Source of the DNA: Holacanthus passer
Taxonomy: Eukaryota > Chordata > Actinopteri > Pomacanthidae
Assembly: GCA_025331565.1 (NCBI GenBank)
Contig: JAFREQ010000014.1
Span: 10,521,001-10,585,000, forward strand
Length of the DNA stretch: 64,000 bases
Direction of reading: 5' to 3'
How positions within the stretch are numbered: position 1 is the first letter of the stretch; each line of letters opens with the position of its first letter. The notes beneath the pieces are model-generated. The model was not told where the DNA came from, searched no databases, and saw only the letters and a program-made list of their open reading frames with translations. This document shows positions 1 through 11,585 of the stretch, piece after piece. Position numbers and translations under genes: made by a program.

Positions 1-1332
1 GTGTGTGTCTGTGTGTGTATTTCTAAAGTATCCTTGCACTGTGCATGCAGTACTCACTGTGAGAATCAATACAAGACTCTGTGTGCTTCAGAAAGACAGT
101 CATAGAAATGATCCTGACATGACCTGTACTGTTACTTCCTTACACAGAGACAAGTCATTTGAGGATTCTGTGGAGTGCTTTAAACTGTACAATGTGTCAT
201 CAAGGAAGATGATCATGATTCACATTTGCACCTTTCCCAAAGCAGTCATTTGGCCTCCATCTGCTCTTCAGATCCTCACCTGATTTTACCAAACCCAACT
301 ATTCACACATTTTACTGTTTTGTGTTTTGCAATGAACTTTATCTTATTTTATACATGTTGTACAGGGGCCTCTCTCTTTGCCAACAAGTAGCCGCCATCA
401 TCATCCTACTATAGCCAAACAAACACTGTCCTGAAATACCAAAGCAGTGTGAATTTCTCCTTGACTCAGCAACATTTGGGTTCAAGTTGGGCTCAATGCC
501 AAATGTGTACAAATGTAATTACAAGGACATGCAAAGTGCAAGGTAACCAAATTAATCAGGAAATGCCTCCTTGATAATTAAGGATAAAGTCTTCAATATT
601 TTAATCAAGACTGGCTCTTGTGGAATTTAAAATACAGATACCACTTCAATCGGTTAAAAGGAAGGAAAGGAAGGAAGTTGGTGTTTTCGCTTTTATTTAA
701 GTGTTGCTCAAAAATAACCAGAATCTTGATAACCCACAACATTGACCTTGTTGTATGTGTGAATAAGATGTGGCTAGAGGAAGAGTAAGGATAAACATAC
801 AGCCGCTTGCGTATGCACAGATAAATATGTACACAATGCAGCACACAGCTTTCCTTGGATCTCCTCAAGCAATGTTTGCAGATTGTACCTTACTGAAAAT
901 AATACAAATTCCGTGTTTAGAAAACACAAGAAGATGTGAAATGTGTATCAAACTTCTCAAAATGAAACTCCGCCGCTGAGTTCTTTAATATTTCCCCTGG
1001 TAGGTCTGAAGTAAATTATACAAGCTGCCTCAAGCAAATACAGGATATTTGCTGTACTGCCACAACTGTCGTGTGATTTCCTTTAATAATAATAATAATA
1101 AAAAAAACAAATCACAAACCGTTTCCATCCACCAATGTTGTGAGGCTGTGAGAGCCAGAGGGATATGCAAAAAGGGAAAGCACTTGGGCAATGTCCTGCC
1201 TCTTTTAAAGGCTGTGCATGCACACACAGGTGTTTTCAGTCAGTCTGCTGTTTATCCCTCTGCTCAGGTTGATGTTGGGTGGAGCTATGCTTTAAATACA
1301 AAGTTGTTCCACCTTAAGGTGCAACAGAAGAG
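1..1332. other. Non-coding DNA, no feature recognised
   Basis: The first bases belong to a short TG-rich tract that begins before the window. The rest is ordinary AT-rich sequence with frequent stops in all frames. I see no exon, RNA gene or named repeat. It is either intergenic or part of the 5' intron of the TAFA gene downstream. Confidence 0.5.
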
Positions 1333-2045
1333 TCAGGGAGATGTCAGTCAAGCACTATCTATATGTGCCCACACAGTCCTGGGGAGAGATCTAATCAGTC
1401 AGGGGTAAATGAATAAACATGTGGGTGTACAATGGGCCTACAGGGCCGTGCACACCCACACAGGTGCGTTCAATTACCCTGGTTAATTAAACCTCTAGTC
1501 TAGAAATTCACGCAAATGTCAAAACCATCTAGAGAATGAGGGAGATGTAAATCAAGCACAATTTGGAGATGCCTGCACAATCCTAAGAAGAGGTCTAATT
1601 AGGCAATAGGAAGATCTTGACAGACAGAGGAAGTCAGTCACTGAAATGCAAGGGACATGCTTTTGGACGGTGTTCACAACATAACCACTGATGGAGAAGC
1701 ATTGAGGTGAATTCAGACCGGATTTTTCTGCCGAAATGTACTTTCTGGCGAAAATTACTAAAGCAGGGCAGGAAAGTGAAGTTAGGGTTGTAACCCCAGC
1801 AGCAGCAGTCCACAAAGGTGTAGATGATATGGGATTTAACCACTATTATTGTCCTTGCAACCAATCAACACCCCTCCTTCTCTGCAGCTTGTATTATTTC
1901 ACTGTGCTGTTACAATAACAAGAAAATAAACAAAAAAATATTTCTTGAACAAGAGGCCAGCAAAATAAGGGAAAACACCTGTGTGGGAGTAATGCAAGAC
2001 ACATGCTTTTGTACAGTAATTACAACATAACCTCTGATGACAAGG
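1333..2045. repeat. Diverged local duplication
   Basis: Two stretches of about 73 bases, 1333-1405 and 1537-1610, align along their length. They share the order GGGAGATGT, TCAAGCAC, CACA(G/A)TCCT and AG(A/G)TCTAAT. A second pair, 1645-1691 and about 1995-2040, shares GACATGCTTTTG followed by ACAACATAACC and CTGATG. The copies lie in the same orientation a few hundred bases apart and are clearly diverged, so this is an old tandem duplication or two insertions of one repeat. No coding capacity is visible. Confidence 0.55.
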
Positions 2046-4227
2046 TTAACACTCAAAACATGTGAGCACAGAGAAAACTAGGTAAAATGTACAAATACTC
2101 ACATCTGTAACTGACAATGACCTCCTATTAAAGTCAACAAAACATAGTGTGCCAGGCCAGCTGAATGAATACATGTTGTTAAAAGAGAGAAAATGGGTTT
2201 CAGAGAAATAAAGAATCAAAAGTTGAACGTGTAGAACACAGATGCCCAACTGAACTGCACTAAATGGCCCTGAGCATACAGTAGGTGCTATTCTAGACTC
2301 ATTGTTTTCAGTGTGATTTTGAGTTTCATCCTGCTGCGTACTAATAGCTCAACTATGGTGGTTCTTCAGTTTCCTTCCCACAGAGTCCTAACAGAGACCA
2401 ATCATCCATCCAACACAAACTCTCCTCTTCTCTCACACCATTTACAGTCAGAGCAGGCTGTGCTTTTTCTCTCCTCTCCCTCTTTGCTCACTCCCCCTGT
2501 ATGCCTTCATCTCCCCTCCCTCTCTCTTCTCATCTTTCCACCTCTGGCTCTGCTGCCAGCCAGCCTCAGACACACCAGGGTTTCCCTTTCATTTGGTAGT
2601 GAGGGATGGGATGAGAGACAGAGAGAGAGGCAAGAGAGGAGAGGAGTGGAAGGATGTAATGATCTGTCCTGATGAATGCAGTTAGAGAGAAAGTGCTGAC
2701 GCAATGGAAGAGAGGCTTTAAGACGAGATGGGGCTTCTTAGCGCACCAATCACAGAGCTCATGAGATCAGCTGTCAAAGTTCAATGGCCAATGAAGGTGT
2801 TTGAAATATGAACGAAGCATCTTTATCAAAGAAATTAATTGAGTAATTATGTTCCAACATAATTAGTCATTTAGCTTATTGATAGATTAGTTAGCTTTCA
2901 TTTGTTTGTTGTGTTCTTCTGTTGCTTCTGTCATGTATAAACATAAAAGTTTTAAGAACGTATCTTTTGAGGAGGATAATACAATCACGCCTGTGCTGCA
3001 AAGTGAGAGATTAGTTATTAATGCCGGTGTCATTCAATATGCTCAATCTATACAAAAATGTGTAAACATTAGGGACGGAAATTGGCAGGGACCTCATGAT
3101 ACAATACTACTGTTTATTGATTCTTAAGGAGCTGATTTAGTATAAACCATACTGCATGTAATTCTGCAATTTTAACTCTAATCAGGAACAATATATTTTT
3201 ACTCAAGGGGCATATCAAAGTAGAAAGTTGTGGGCAAGTCCCAAACATAAGAAACAGACAAATTAATAAAATGCTCTGTATCAGCAGCAACAGTATTTGT
3301 GCATCCCTGAGATACTGGTTCCTTTGTTGAGGGTGTTTTCAGCAGATTCTTTTCAGTTTGCTATTTTCCCTTCCAAAACTGACCTTCCTTTAGATTTTGA
3401 TCTTTTGAGTCACACCAGAACCTTTTCCAGCACAACCTGTTCCCTCAAAGGTCAGACCTATGAAGAGGATTTGCAATTGGTGCAAAATTTCAATTCAAAG
3501 TTTCTTAAATTGCAGGTTTTTCCAATGCAAATTAGTTTCACCTTAGTAATCACATCTATTGATCGCAGTGATAAAGCTGAAAGAAGTTTGTTTTTATTAC
3601 CCATCATTTATTATTATTCATCTGTCTGACCACATGTCCAGAAATATGTGCCTGCATATTGGTGGATTACCACAAAATGTGACTTTGCAATAAGAGATTT
3701 TACTTTAGTCATCATCCTTGTAAAAGTGTATCATCACCTTTCATCCTGCATGTCCACGCTTACAGACCAAGGAATTTAATCGCCGCACTGTTTCACTCAT
3801 TAACTATGGTGTGAAGCAACATGCCTAAAATGTGTCTGCTAAAAATCGTTATGGGGATATACAATTTTCAATTAAAAATGTGTAACCCCCTTAATCTCTA
3901 ATTTCCTCACCTCTAGTGAGCCTTCAGTCCAAAAAAGCTGCGAGAATCAGCAACATTAGACGTACAAGGTTTGCAGGTGAATCGAGCATCGTGTGCTCTG
4001 AGTTGACTGGTGGTGTGTAGTGTAACATATGGGACTGTCCAGTCTTTCACAGAGAGTAAACAGGGTGATAGCAAGCCATTTATCTAGATCTGTGAAACGA
4101 CACCACTACAACAGAGTGACATAAACAACAACCATAACTCACACGCACACACATGCACTCATGCACACAAACACACGGCTACCTGTTAAAGTGAAATACG
4201 CAGAGCTTGACGTTTACGAGTGTCCGT
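2046..4227. other. Non-coding DNA with a CT/GA strand-asymmetric tract
   Basis: The stretch 2405-2560 is strongly pyrimidine-rich on the plus strand and flips to a purine-rich tract at 2590-2660. Open frames through it are low-complexity Ser/Leu/Pro or Arg/Glu translations and do not look like protein. The remainder, up to 4227, is AT-rich with no recognisable gene. Confidence 0.5.
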
Positions 4228-4680
4228 CCTTATTCCTTTGACAGGAAGAGAATTCAGACAGAATGAAATCATCATCAGCATGGCTGCTGTGCTATAGATC
4301 TCTCCTCTCCACTCTGTTCGCTGACTGACAGAAGAGAAAACTGGAGGAGGGGGGTGTTTGGACTGAACACAATCATTGTGCTTCTGTCTCTATACTGGTC
4401 TGCCAGGATGACACAGAGGAGGAGAGAGAGAGACTGAGAGGCAGAGAAACAAAGAGAGAGACACCAGCTTCAGTCAGAGAAATGAAAAGAGGCGGGCATG
4501 GCTCTGAGCTCCCCCACAACAATGCACATTAGAAAGTGCTGTAGGAGGGGGGGAAACAATGCAAATACTCCTGTGCACTGGAGAGGTTTCTAATTTCAGA
4601 GAGAGAGGGAGGGGAAGGAGGGAGCGAGTGAGGGAGACAGAAATACAGATGAGTAAGGAGACCTGGACATTCCCCAAGGG
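4228..4680. other. Purine-rich tract, possible untranslated or regulatory DNA
   Basis: From about 4320 the plus strand is dominated by A and G, with GAGAGAGAGA runs at about 4420-4460 and GGGAGG-type runs at about 4600-4640. An ATG at 4264 opens a 21-codon hydrophobic frame that stops before any good splice donor, so I do not call it the missing signal-peptide exon. Such tracts occur in vertebrate 5' untranslated regions but are also common as simple sequence. The regulatory reading is speculative. Confidence 0.2.
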
Positions 4681-4745
4681 CTCATGAAAAGTCACCTCCA
4701 GTCAGCAGTTAACAATTAACACGGGTTTAAAACATGAGGGCTTCA

Positions 4746-4748
4746 CGC

Positions 4749-4785
<37 letters not shown>
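4746..4785. repeat. (CA)n microsatellite
   Basis: An almost pure CA dinucleotide array, interrupted only near its left end by two CACG steps. Confidence 0.95.
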
Positions 4786-4787
<2 letters not shown>

Positions 4788-6059
4788 CTGCCACAGGTTA
4801 ATGGCTGAGTGGTAATGCTATGTTAATACATCTGAGCATATTAACAATTTATACCCAATTCACCATCCTAATATCTTGCCTGAAGCACAAATTAGTACAA
4901 ATTGTCTGGTGTGGGGTTGGAGCGATGGTGGCGGCGAGGGCTACTAGTATGTCAGGACAAGTCACGTGTCACCGGGCCCACCCTGTCGCATGAGCTAATG
5001 CCTTGTATGGTGTAGCAGGAGAACAGAGGTGGTGGCATGGCGAGATAACTCCCTTGCCTGTGCTGCATTAAAACTGCATGGAGATCAGAAGAAAAGGCGT
5101 AGTTTTGGGGGAGTGTGAGACAATGTGGCACAAGCTGTTCTCATATCAGCGAGGATGATTAGCACAGGGATGGGTGGGTGGGTAGGTGGTGGTGAAGGGA
5201 GCGTGTTACAGATGGAGAGGTTCAGCAGGTGGCTTGTCACATCCTTAATAACACAATTGTCACCTTGTTAGAGAGCTGGTTGCATGACAAAAATGAAGGG
5301 ATGAATAAATGCAATCAGAAAGAGATGTTACGAGTATTTGGTAATGTTGAGGCTGTTTTTGTTTTGAGGCTGACGAGTGTATCTGAAAGGGTTGGGAGAT
5401 TTCTGGCAAGGCACATTTTGTGACAGGGATGATCCCCTCTGTGTGGACCTCCACAGCATTTTGCTTTTCCTTTCACATCTAAATTCCAATGAGCCGGATC
5501 CCAGTGTTTCTTCCTCTCTCTTTCACTCTTTATTTTTGTCACATCATGAGCAGGAACTGCCACTGTGAGCAAACACTTTCCAATTGTGGTCACTCACTCG
5601 CTCAGGGAGGCTGAGCTGAGGGATGGTGTGTGATAGGACGGTGTGTGTGAATGTTGTGTAGAGCAGTTTTGGCCTGCAGTCGGCACTTAATGTGGCATTT
5701 ATTTATTGTTATATTTATTGATGTACTTATCTATAAAATGTCTTACTGCATATTTGTGATAGTTTTATGGAGGATACTAAAGAAATCAGTTTGGATAATA
5801 ATATAATTACTTTAACTCTTTTGATAGTCAGTCATATTGACTTTATGTTGAGACTACTCACCCAGGAAGAACAACAGCATCAATCATTTAAGCCTATGCC
5901 CAATGACAAAATGTATGTCAGTAACAAAGCCTGCAGACCCTGTGGTTTTTTTTTTTTAAGCATGACCACCTAACCTTCACCAAGCAGCTATTATTTTAAC
6001 TATGATTGATATTTTTATAATAACAATGTATCAAATTACAATGTGAAAGGAGCTGCTTG
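4786..6059. other. Non-coding DNA, no feature recognised
   Basis: Mixed AT-rich sequence without long credible frames. It has a short GGGT-type repeat near 5165-5195 and a T9 run near 5947. Nothing else is supported. Confidence 0.45.
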
Positions 6060-6255
6060 TATGAACCTGCAGAGAATTCTCACCAGAATCTGCAGCTCTG
6101 CTCAGCTCATTGTTCAGCTGTCAGACCCACAACTTATCTGTTTTGGTTCACTCTCACCATTCTCATAGCGTAATTATCAGCTGCAGCAGTTTTCAGTGGA
6201 AAAGCTCTAAAAACCCACCGAACACTACCTGCTGAGTACCAAACAGCAAATAGAC
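6060..6255. repeat. Probable teleost interspersed repeat
   Basis: The segment carries phrases that I recall from a high-copy perciform repeat, such as AAAACCCACCGAACACTACC followed by CTGCTGAGTACCAAACAGC and a flank ending in GACAGTTAACTA. It has no open frame. The next repeat starts immediately at about 6265, so two mobile sequences abut here. The family name is unknown to me. Confidence 0.45.
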
Positions 6256-6264
6256 AGTTAACTA

Positions 6265-6375
6265 CAACTCTGCTTCCAAAAAAGTTGGGACGCTGTGGAA
6301 AATGTTGCTAATGGTGGTTGATGGTTTGCAAATCATTTAAGCCCAATATTTATTTGAAAATAGTGCAAATGTTTT
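6265..6375 (+). mobile_element. Left-end fragment of a non-autonomous inverted-repeat element
   Basis: TTCCAAAAAAGTTGGGACGC at about 6273 is the left terminal motif of the element seen complete at 48088-48455. It is followed by the AT-rich subterminal part, including TTTGCAAATCATTTAA and ATTTGAAAATAGTGCAAA. The similarity fades after about 6375 and no right end follows nearby, so this copy is truncated. It encodes nothing. Confidence 0.6.
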
Positions 6376-8607
6376 GCTACGTCGATTTATTACAGTCTTG
6401 GAAGGCACTGGCATACTGTGTTGTCCTGCACACAGATAAGAAAATGATTTTTAAACTATTTTTAGACATGTTGCCGAGTCCAATCTTAGCTGTACTGAAC
6501 CTGGAATAAACCACGGTCTTAAATATGCATGTATGTGCCACGGCCGTGGACAAGTTTCATGCTGCTCTCCCTCTTCCTTCTTCTTCTTCTCCTTCTTCCT
6601 TTACCCCTGCTGGTCTCAAGGGTTATGATAAGTGGGAGGGACATTAATGTGTGAGAGGAGTCAAGCTCCTCAGGGGGTTGCCATTGATCAGTCTTGTCAT
6701 GCACACACACATGCACACACACCATGAGCATGAAGACACAACGATGTTAGTCCATATTCAAAAGGAATTCATTGAGGAAAGACAAAATTGGAAGTTCTCC
6801 TGCTTCCAGCTTGTGTAACTTTACCTATTTCTCAATAAAAGAGGGCTATTATATAAATATTTGACTCCTTGTTATGTACCGTTTTCTAACCTTCAAGTAA
6901 TTAGTTAGAAATGCTGTGGCAGGAGATGAGAAGAGAGGTGGGATGGAGTTGTAGGCATCCTGCAGAAAGCATTCAGACATGGGAAAGAATGGAAAACAGG
7001 GCTGAGAAAAGAGAAGACAGTAGTGGTCGAGTGAGCGTGCCTGCCTTTCTCTCAATGCTAATTTTCTTGGCAGGCTCTTAAACAGAATTTTAATTTGCTC
7101 TGTGTTTACGATTCATAACGAATGGTGCCATCTCAGAGGCCAATGTAATCTAATTATTAACACAAACGCATGGACGTACATGCACTGATGGGCACACGCA
7201 CATGCACGTGTAGAGAAGAAACGTACATTGTAATCTAATTAACTTGGCAAGCATTCTGAACTCATTTTCCATTTAAAAATATGCTCTTTGTGAAGAGAAA
7301 AAAGAAATGGGCCTTGAGGGAAATACTTAAATATTTATAGATACTAAATATGTGATTTATATAGTGCATCTATATGTACCATGAATGCATTGAGTAATTT
7401 GAAGCATCATTTTCACTGTGTCAGTTAAGAGCTGGAGCCAGACCAGAAGGTTTCCACTCGCCCAAAAGGCAACACTTTAATATACAACCTGAAAATGCCT
7501 AACCAACAAATAATGACTTAAAAAGCTGAATTACTTAATTTTGTTTATTTTGTATTTGTATTTCTCAACTTCAAAACTATGAAGGTGTTTTTTCTTGTAA
7601 GCAGAGCATTGTGTAACCAACACCTACATTACAAAAATAAACAAAAACCAGAGGGAGTGTTTATCTCACTGGTAAGCTTCACCATTCATATGTCACACCA
7701 GTGCTTTAATCAGACCTGATGAGGGATTTTCAGCTACTGTGGCTGCTTTGCCAGCCACACTTTCTTGTCATTGAAGGAGATTTCAGAGATTGATTGTGTT
7801 TTTTAAAAAAGAGCCAGTCTGAACTGCACTGTTTGGAAACTGTCAAGACATTGTGCATTCATCTCAGAAGTCATTCATCGTCTACAATTCAGTGACACTT
7901 CCACAATAGCTGCTTTTGTTTCAATAGTAGTAATTTTAGGTACATACTGTATACGCTCAACATAACATAGCAATGAATCAAATGATGAAAAATCCAAACA
8001 CGGTGGCTCATTCATTCTAGTGAAAGCTGCCCACACAGCACACCTTTTCTATAATGTGTGCCCATAACACATTCACATTAGCATCTGTCTCTGGCTAACT
8101 GCCCACAGACATGAATCACACAGCATAATATCTTAATATGACTCCTTGAGACTTTTAAATAAGTGTTGCATTAAATAGATCAATGGATTGAGATAATTCA
8201 CATAGTGATTTGTAATTGTGTGTCATGTTCAGGAAATTTTCTTCTTAGTTTTGTAGCTGTTTCTTCTGTAATGAATGTGTGTGGCATAAAGTCTTTACGG
8301 GCACCATGGTGTCATATTAGCTGAAATTTTGGCTGTGAACACTTTGCTAAAATCACCCAGAGCCGTTCCTGAGGGCTTAACTTACAGTAGCTATATGTAA
8401 GTTTTTGAATTTCTTACTATCCTTGTGATAATGTCCCATCCAACTGGGGGGAAAAGCACAACAGGGAGGGGGGTGGACTGCAGGCAGAGCTGAAAGCTCT
8501 GATAAGATAAGCTAAGTACTTTGTCAGACCAGAAAGTATCACAGTGAAATTCAAATCAATAAAAAATAATGTGATACTTTGCTAATCAGTTTTGACATAT
8601 AGCCAAA
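6376..8607. other. Non-coding DNA, no feature recognised
   Basis: AT-rich sequence with a short TTC-type pyrimidine tract at 6560-6600 and small CA runs near 6705-6720 and 7190. No exon with coding character or recognised repeat was found. Confidence 0.45.
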
Positions 8608-8960
8608 TCAAAACAGTACAAAGACAATATATTTAATGAACTTCATTGATTGTTGTAAATATTATTACTTATTCTGAATTAGATGCCAGCAACATGTTTC
8701 TAATAAGTTGGGACAGAAGCAACAAAAGACTGTGAAAGTTGTGGACTGATCCAAAAACACCTGTTTGGATCAGTCCACGGGTAAACAGGTTCATTGGTAA
8801 CAGGTGATGGTATCATGATTGGGTATGAAAGGTTCATCCTGGAAAGACTCAGTCGTTCACAAGCAAGGATGGAGCGAGGTTCAACACTTTGTCACACACA
8901 TGATTGTGTACAGGAGATTACTACATGGGCTCGGGAACATTTTATAACATTTTATATGGT
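8608..8960 (+). mobile_element. Internal copy of the non-autonomous element
   Basis: The block from GATGCCAGCAACATGTTTC to ATGGAGCGAGGTTCAACACT (about 8681-8886) matches 48147-48355 base for base over long runs. This includes AACAGGTGATGGTATCATGA and CTCAGTCGTTCACAAGCAAG. The left flank AGTACAAAGACAATATATTT belongs to the same family. The terminal repeats are missing. A perfect 15-bp inverted repeat (8741-8755 with 8764-8778) lies inside it. There is no transposase frame. Confidence 0.75.
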
Positions 8961-9179
8961 CACTGAAAAGTGATTTGGTCCATTTTTTGTTGCAATGTTA
9001 CTTTTGTATTTCTGCTGGTTTCTAATACTGTATGCAGTGTATTTGTGTGTGAGAGAGAGACAGAAAGGACCCCAGTGGAAGGAATGACATTTGAAAGAAG
9101 TACCCTGCTGGGACCAAGAGAGCTATCTCAGTGCTTTGTGTGTGTCTGCAAAACCACACGCACACATATATGCACTTGT

Positions 9180-9395
9180 ACTTCTATACTTCTATACTTG
9201 TGAGGACCCTCAATGACGTACAGCATTCCCTAACACCTTAATCATCTCACAACTAAATGCCTAACCCTGACTCTCACCCGAACCTAAACCTATTTCTAAC
9301 CTAACCCAAAACAGCCTTTCAAAGTTTTGAGGACATGCCAAAATGTCCTCACTTTCCAAAAATGTCCTCACTCTGGGGTTAAAAACTTGTTCCGT
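9180..9395. repeat. Teleost GAGGAC/GTCCTC repeat
   Basis: The sequence has an opening TATACTTGTGAGGACC, a middle rich in CCTAACC steps, and an end with TGAGGACA (9328-9335) paired to TGTCCTCA (9344-9351), then another AATGTCCTCACTCTGG. I recognise this pattern from memory as a frequent fish interspersed repeat. It is non-coding. A CA run at 9405-9420 follows. Confidence 0.5.
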
Positions 9396-9934
9396 ACACA
9401 CAGACACACACACACACACACTCTCCTGGTTGTTCAAAGTCAGGGCAATCTGTCCATCTGTTAGTCTGTCAGTAGCACGTCTTCCTTAGTAAATGGGGTT
9501 AACAGCCACTGCTGTGTTAAGAGAGGCAGGGATAACAAGTCCTCATGCCATGGAGAGAGATTGGAGGGGGCTTAAAGAGGGAGAGAGACATTGACAGGGA
9601 GAGAAAGAGACGGGGCGAGAGAGGGAGAACACATTATAGAAAGTGTAAAAAATTCTCAGATTTAGGGTCTGTGATTGAGGATAATGGTTTGCTACCCTGC
9701 TGAGTTTACTGCGCAAAGCTAAGAGCAAGAGAGAGCAGAGGAAAAATAGGGTCCTGGAGTGGCTAAGAGAGATTGAGAAAAGGAGGGGTCATTTATGAAA
9801 TAGCAGTAGGATGAGGTGAGATAGATGAAGATGAGGAGGAGGAAGAGGAGGAGATGGGAGGAGAGCACAAATGGATGGATGAAGTGGGAAAGAGAGATTG
9901 CCAAGTAAGGTAGGCGCCATTTGTGAAATTGAAG
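9396..9934. other. Purine-rich non-coding DNA
   Basis: Two strongly purine-rich tracts on the plus strand, 9550-9635 and 9720-9900, are built of GAGA, GAGG and GGAG motifs. Frames reading through them on the minus strand give Leu/Ser/Phe low-complexity translations and are not considered genes. Confidence 0.5.
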
Positions 9935-10285
9935 CGCGGTGCCTAAACTTTTTCCCTTGGAGGGCCAAAACTGAAACTTAATATTGGGCCACAGACCAAA
10001 ACCAAACCCCTAATGTATTGTATGGCCAAGATGCAAAATGTACTAGGCTTCCTAAGTTCCCTTCACTGACTGAGTTCCTGCACAAAGTATCACCTTTCCC
10101 ACTGTGCTCAGATTCTGAAAAATAATTAATAATTAGATCATACATATTTTAAAAGTATTTTTACCTCACAAAACATGAAACAGAATAAAGAGCGAGTTAT
10201 ATTATTTTTTTATCATTATGATTATTATTTTTCACAAGAAACATCTGCCGAGTCAAATCGAACCTTATGGGGACCCCCTGCACAC
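9935..10285. repeat. Possible decayed hAT-type repeat
   Basis: GTGCCTAAACTTTTTCCC followed by TTGGAGGGCCAAAACTGAAA resembles the ends of fish hAT-derived short elements, which speak of a 'gggccacagacc' motif, also present at about 9987. The right boundary is uncertain. The identification is from memory and weak. Confidence 0.25.
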
Positions 10286-10356
10286 ACACAGTGGGTAGCT
10301 CTGAAATACAAAGTATTCTCACCTGGTAAGTTTTGTTGTGTAATTTAGCAGACATT

Positions 10357-10379
10357 CACACACACACACACACACACAC
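10357..10379. repeat. (CA)n microsatellite
   Basis: An uninterrupted CA array of about 11 units. Confidence 0.9.
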
Positions 10380-11560
10380 TCTAAAGGCAGGTTTTTGTAT
10401 CTCTGGAGACTGGATCCCTCAGTGTTTACAGCAGTGTGCACACAAATATATACACAGAGATAAAATAACCCTTCTTTGTGAGTGTGTGTATTCTATGTGT
10501 ATATTCGTGTGTGCCCTTCTGTGTATGGCATTTGCTTAGCTGAGTATTTATCAGAGTTCACAGGAGTCTGTGGCCCACTGCCTGAATCACTCTCTGGCAG
10601 ATTAGTAATTATTAACATCTCAGCACAACACAGTGTCAAACTGTTGACACCTTCAGCTGTATTACAGAGCCTGAGAGTGCACTAAACGCTGCACGAACAT
10701 ATGACTTTGCAGTGCTGCTTCCCTGTGAGTGCTTTATGTATTTTACCCCCAAATCCCTTTCGCTCTATGGAGTATTTTTTATACGATGAATCTTGTACTT
10801 GGATGCATATATAAGAATGCTATCCAGTAAATATCATGTGATCATAGATTTTGGCCATCATATAAAGCCTGCAGGTCCAACAAGTAAAGTAGTGATAGCA
10901 GCAGTGACATTTGGAACAAGTGTATATTTGGGTGCCAGTTTACAACATCACCAGCAGCAGCAGCAGCAGCAGCTCTCTGCACTCAGAAAAGCTCACATAC
11001 ACAGGTTGTCACATCCTGACTATGCCATGATGCTGGTAAAAGCATGTCCTTCCTCTTTTCCCACTTCCTCTGTAAGAGAAATGATGGAGGAGGTGAGTCA
11101 ACAAAAGAGTCAAGAGCAAACATCAGGGTCCATGTTTTCTGTCTTTGTTGTGCGTACTTTTTAAAAAATCAAATCCCTCCTGATGTTAGACAGGCCATAT
11201 AATGCTCATTTGCGGGATCATAATTTGATTTGTGGATTCTACTAGAATAGGTTTACATGCATTGATGTTCAAAAGACATATTAGTTTTCTCATAACGTAC
11301 TTTGGTGCAGCACCTGTATTCACCCTCTGTCTGAAACGCTCAGTTTTAGCACCTGTCTCTTTTTATATTTAGTGAAACTATCACTGTATTCTGACAGATA
11401 ATCTGTAAAAAAAAATCTGGTACCTCTGGCTCCTCCTAGTGCTCCTAATGGCATTTGCAAGAATCCTACGCAAACAATCAACAAGGACCCAACAGGAGAC
11501 TCTTAACGCAGTGTGAATCGATACGCGTGCACACGCTGCACATGCTCTCACGCAGTCAAG
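10380..11560. other. Non-coding DNA with a CAG tract
   Basis: Seven CAG units lie at 10952-10973 inside a 123-codon plus-strand frame (10793-11164). That frame ends in a sequence resembling a splice donor, GTGAGT at 11091. It has no recognised domain, and its codon use outside the CAG run is unremarkable, so I do not call a gene. Confidence 0.4.
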
Positions 11561-11585
11561 CTTCAGGAGGAGCTCTGCAAACACA

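Noticed and set aside
4264..4329. Short frame MKSSSAWLLCYRSLLSTLFAD considered as the missing TAFA signal-peptide exon.
   Set aside because: It stops before any usable donor, and no donor leaves the single base needed to join the exon at 17345.
8995..9087. Short hydrophobic frame starting MLLLYFCWFLILY, considered as a signal-peptide exon.
   Set aside because: No GT donor of the right phase occurs before its stop, and it lies directly after a transposon copy.
10793..11164. Plus-strand 123-codon frame with a CAG-encoded glutamine run.
   Set aside because: The glutamine run comes from a CAG microsatellite. The GTGAGT inside the frame is in the wrong phase to join the TAFA exon.
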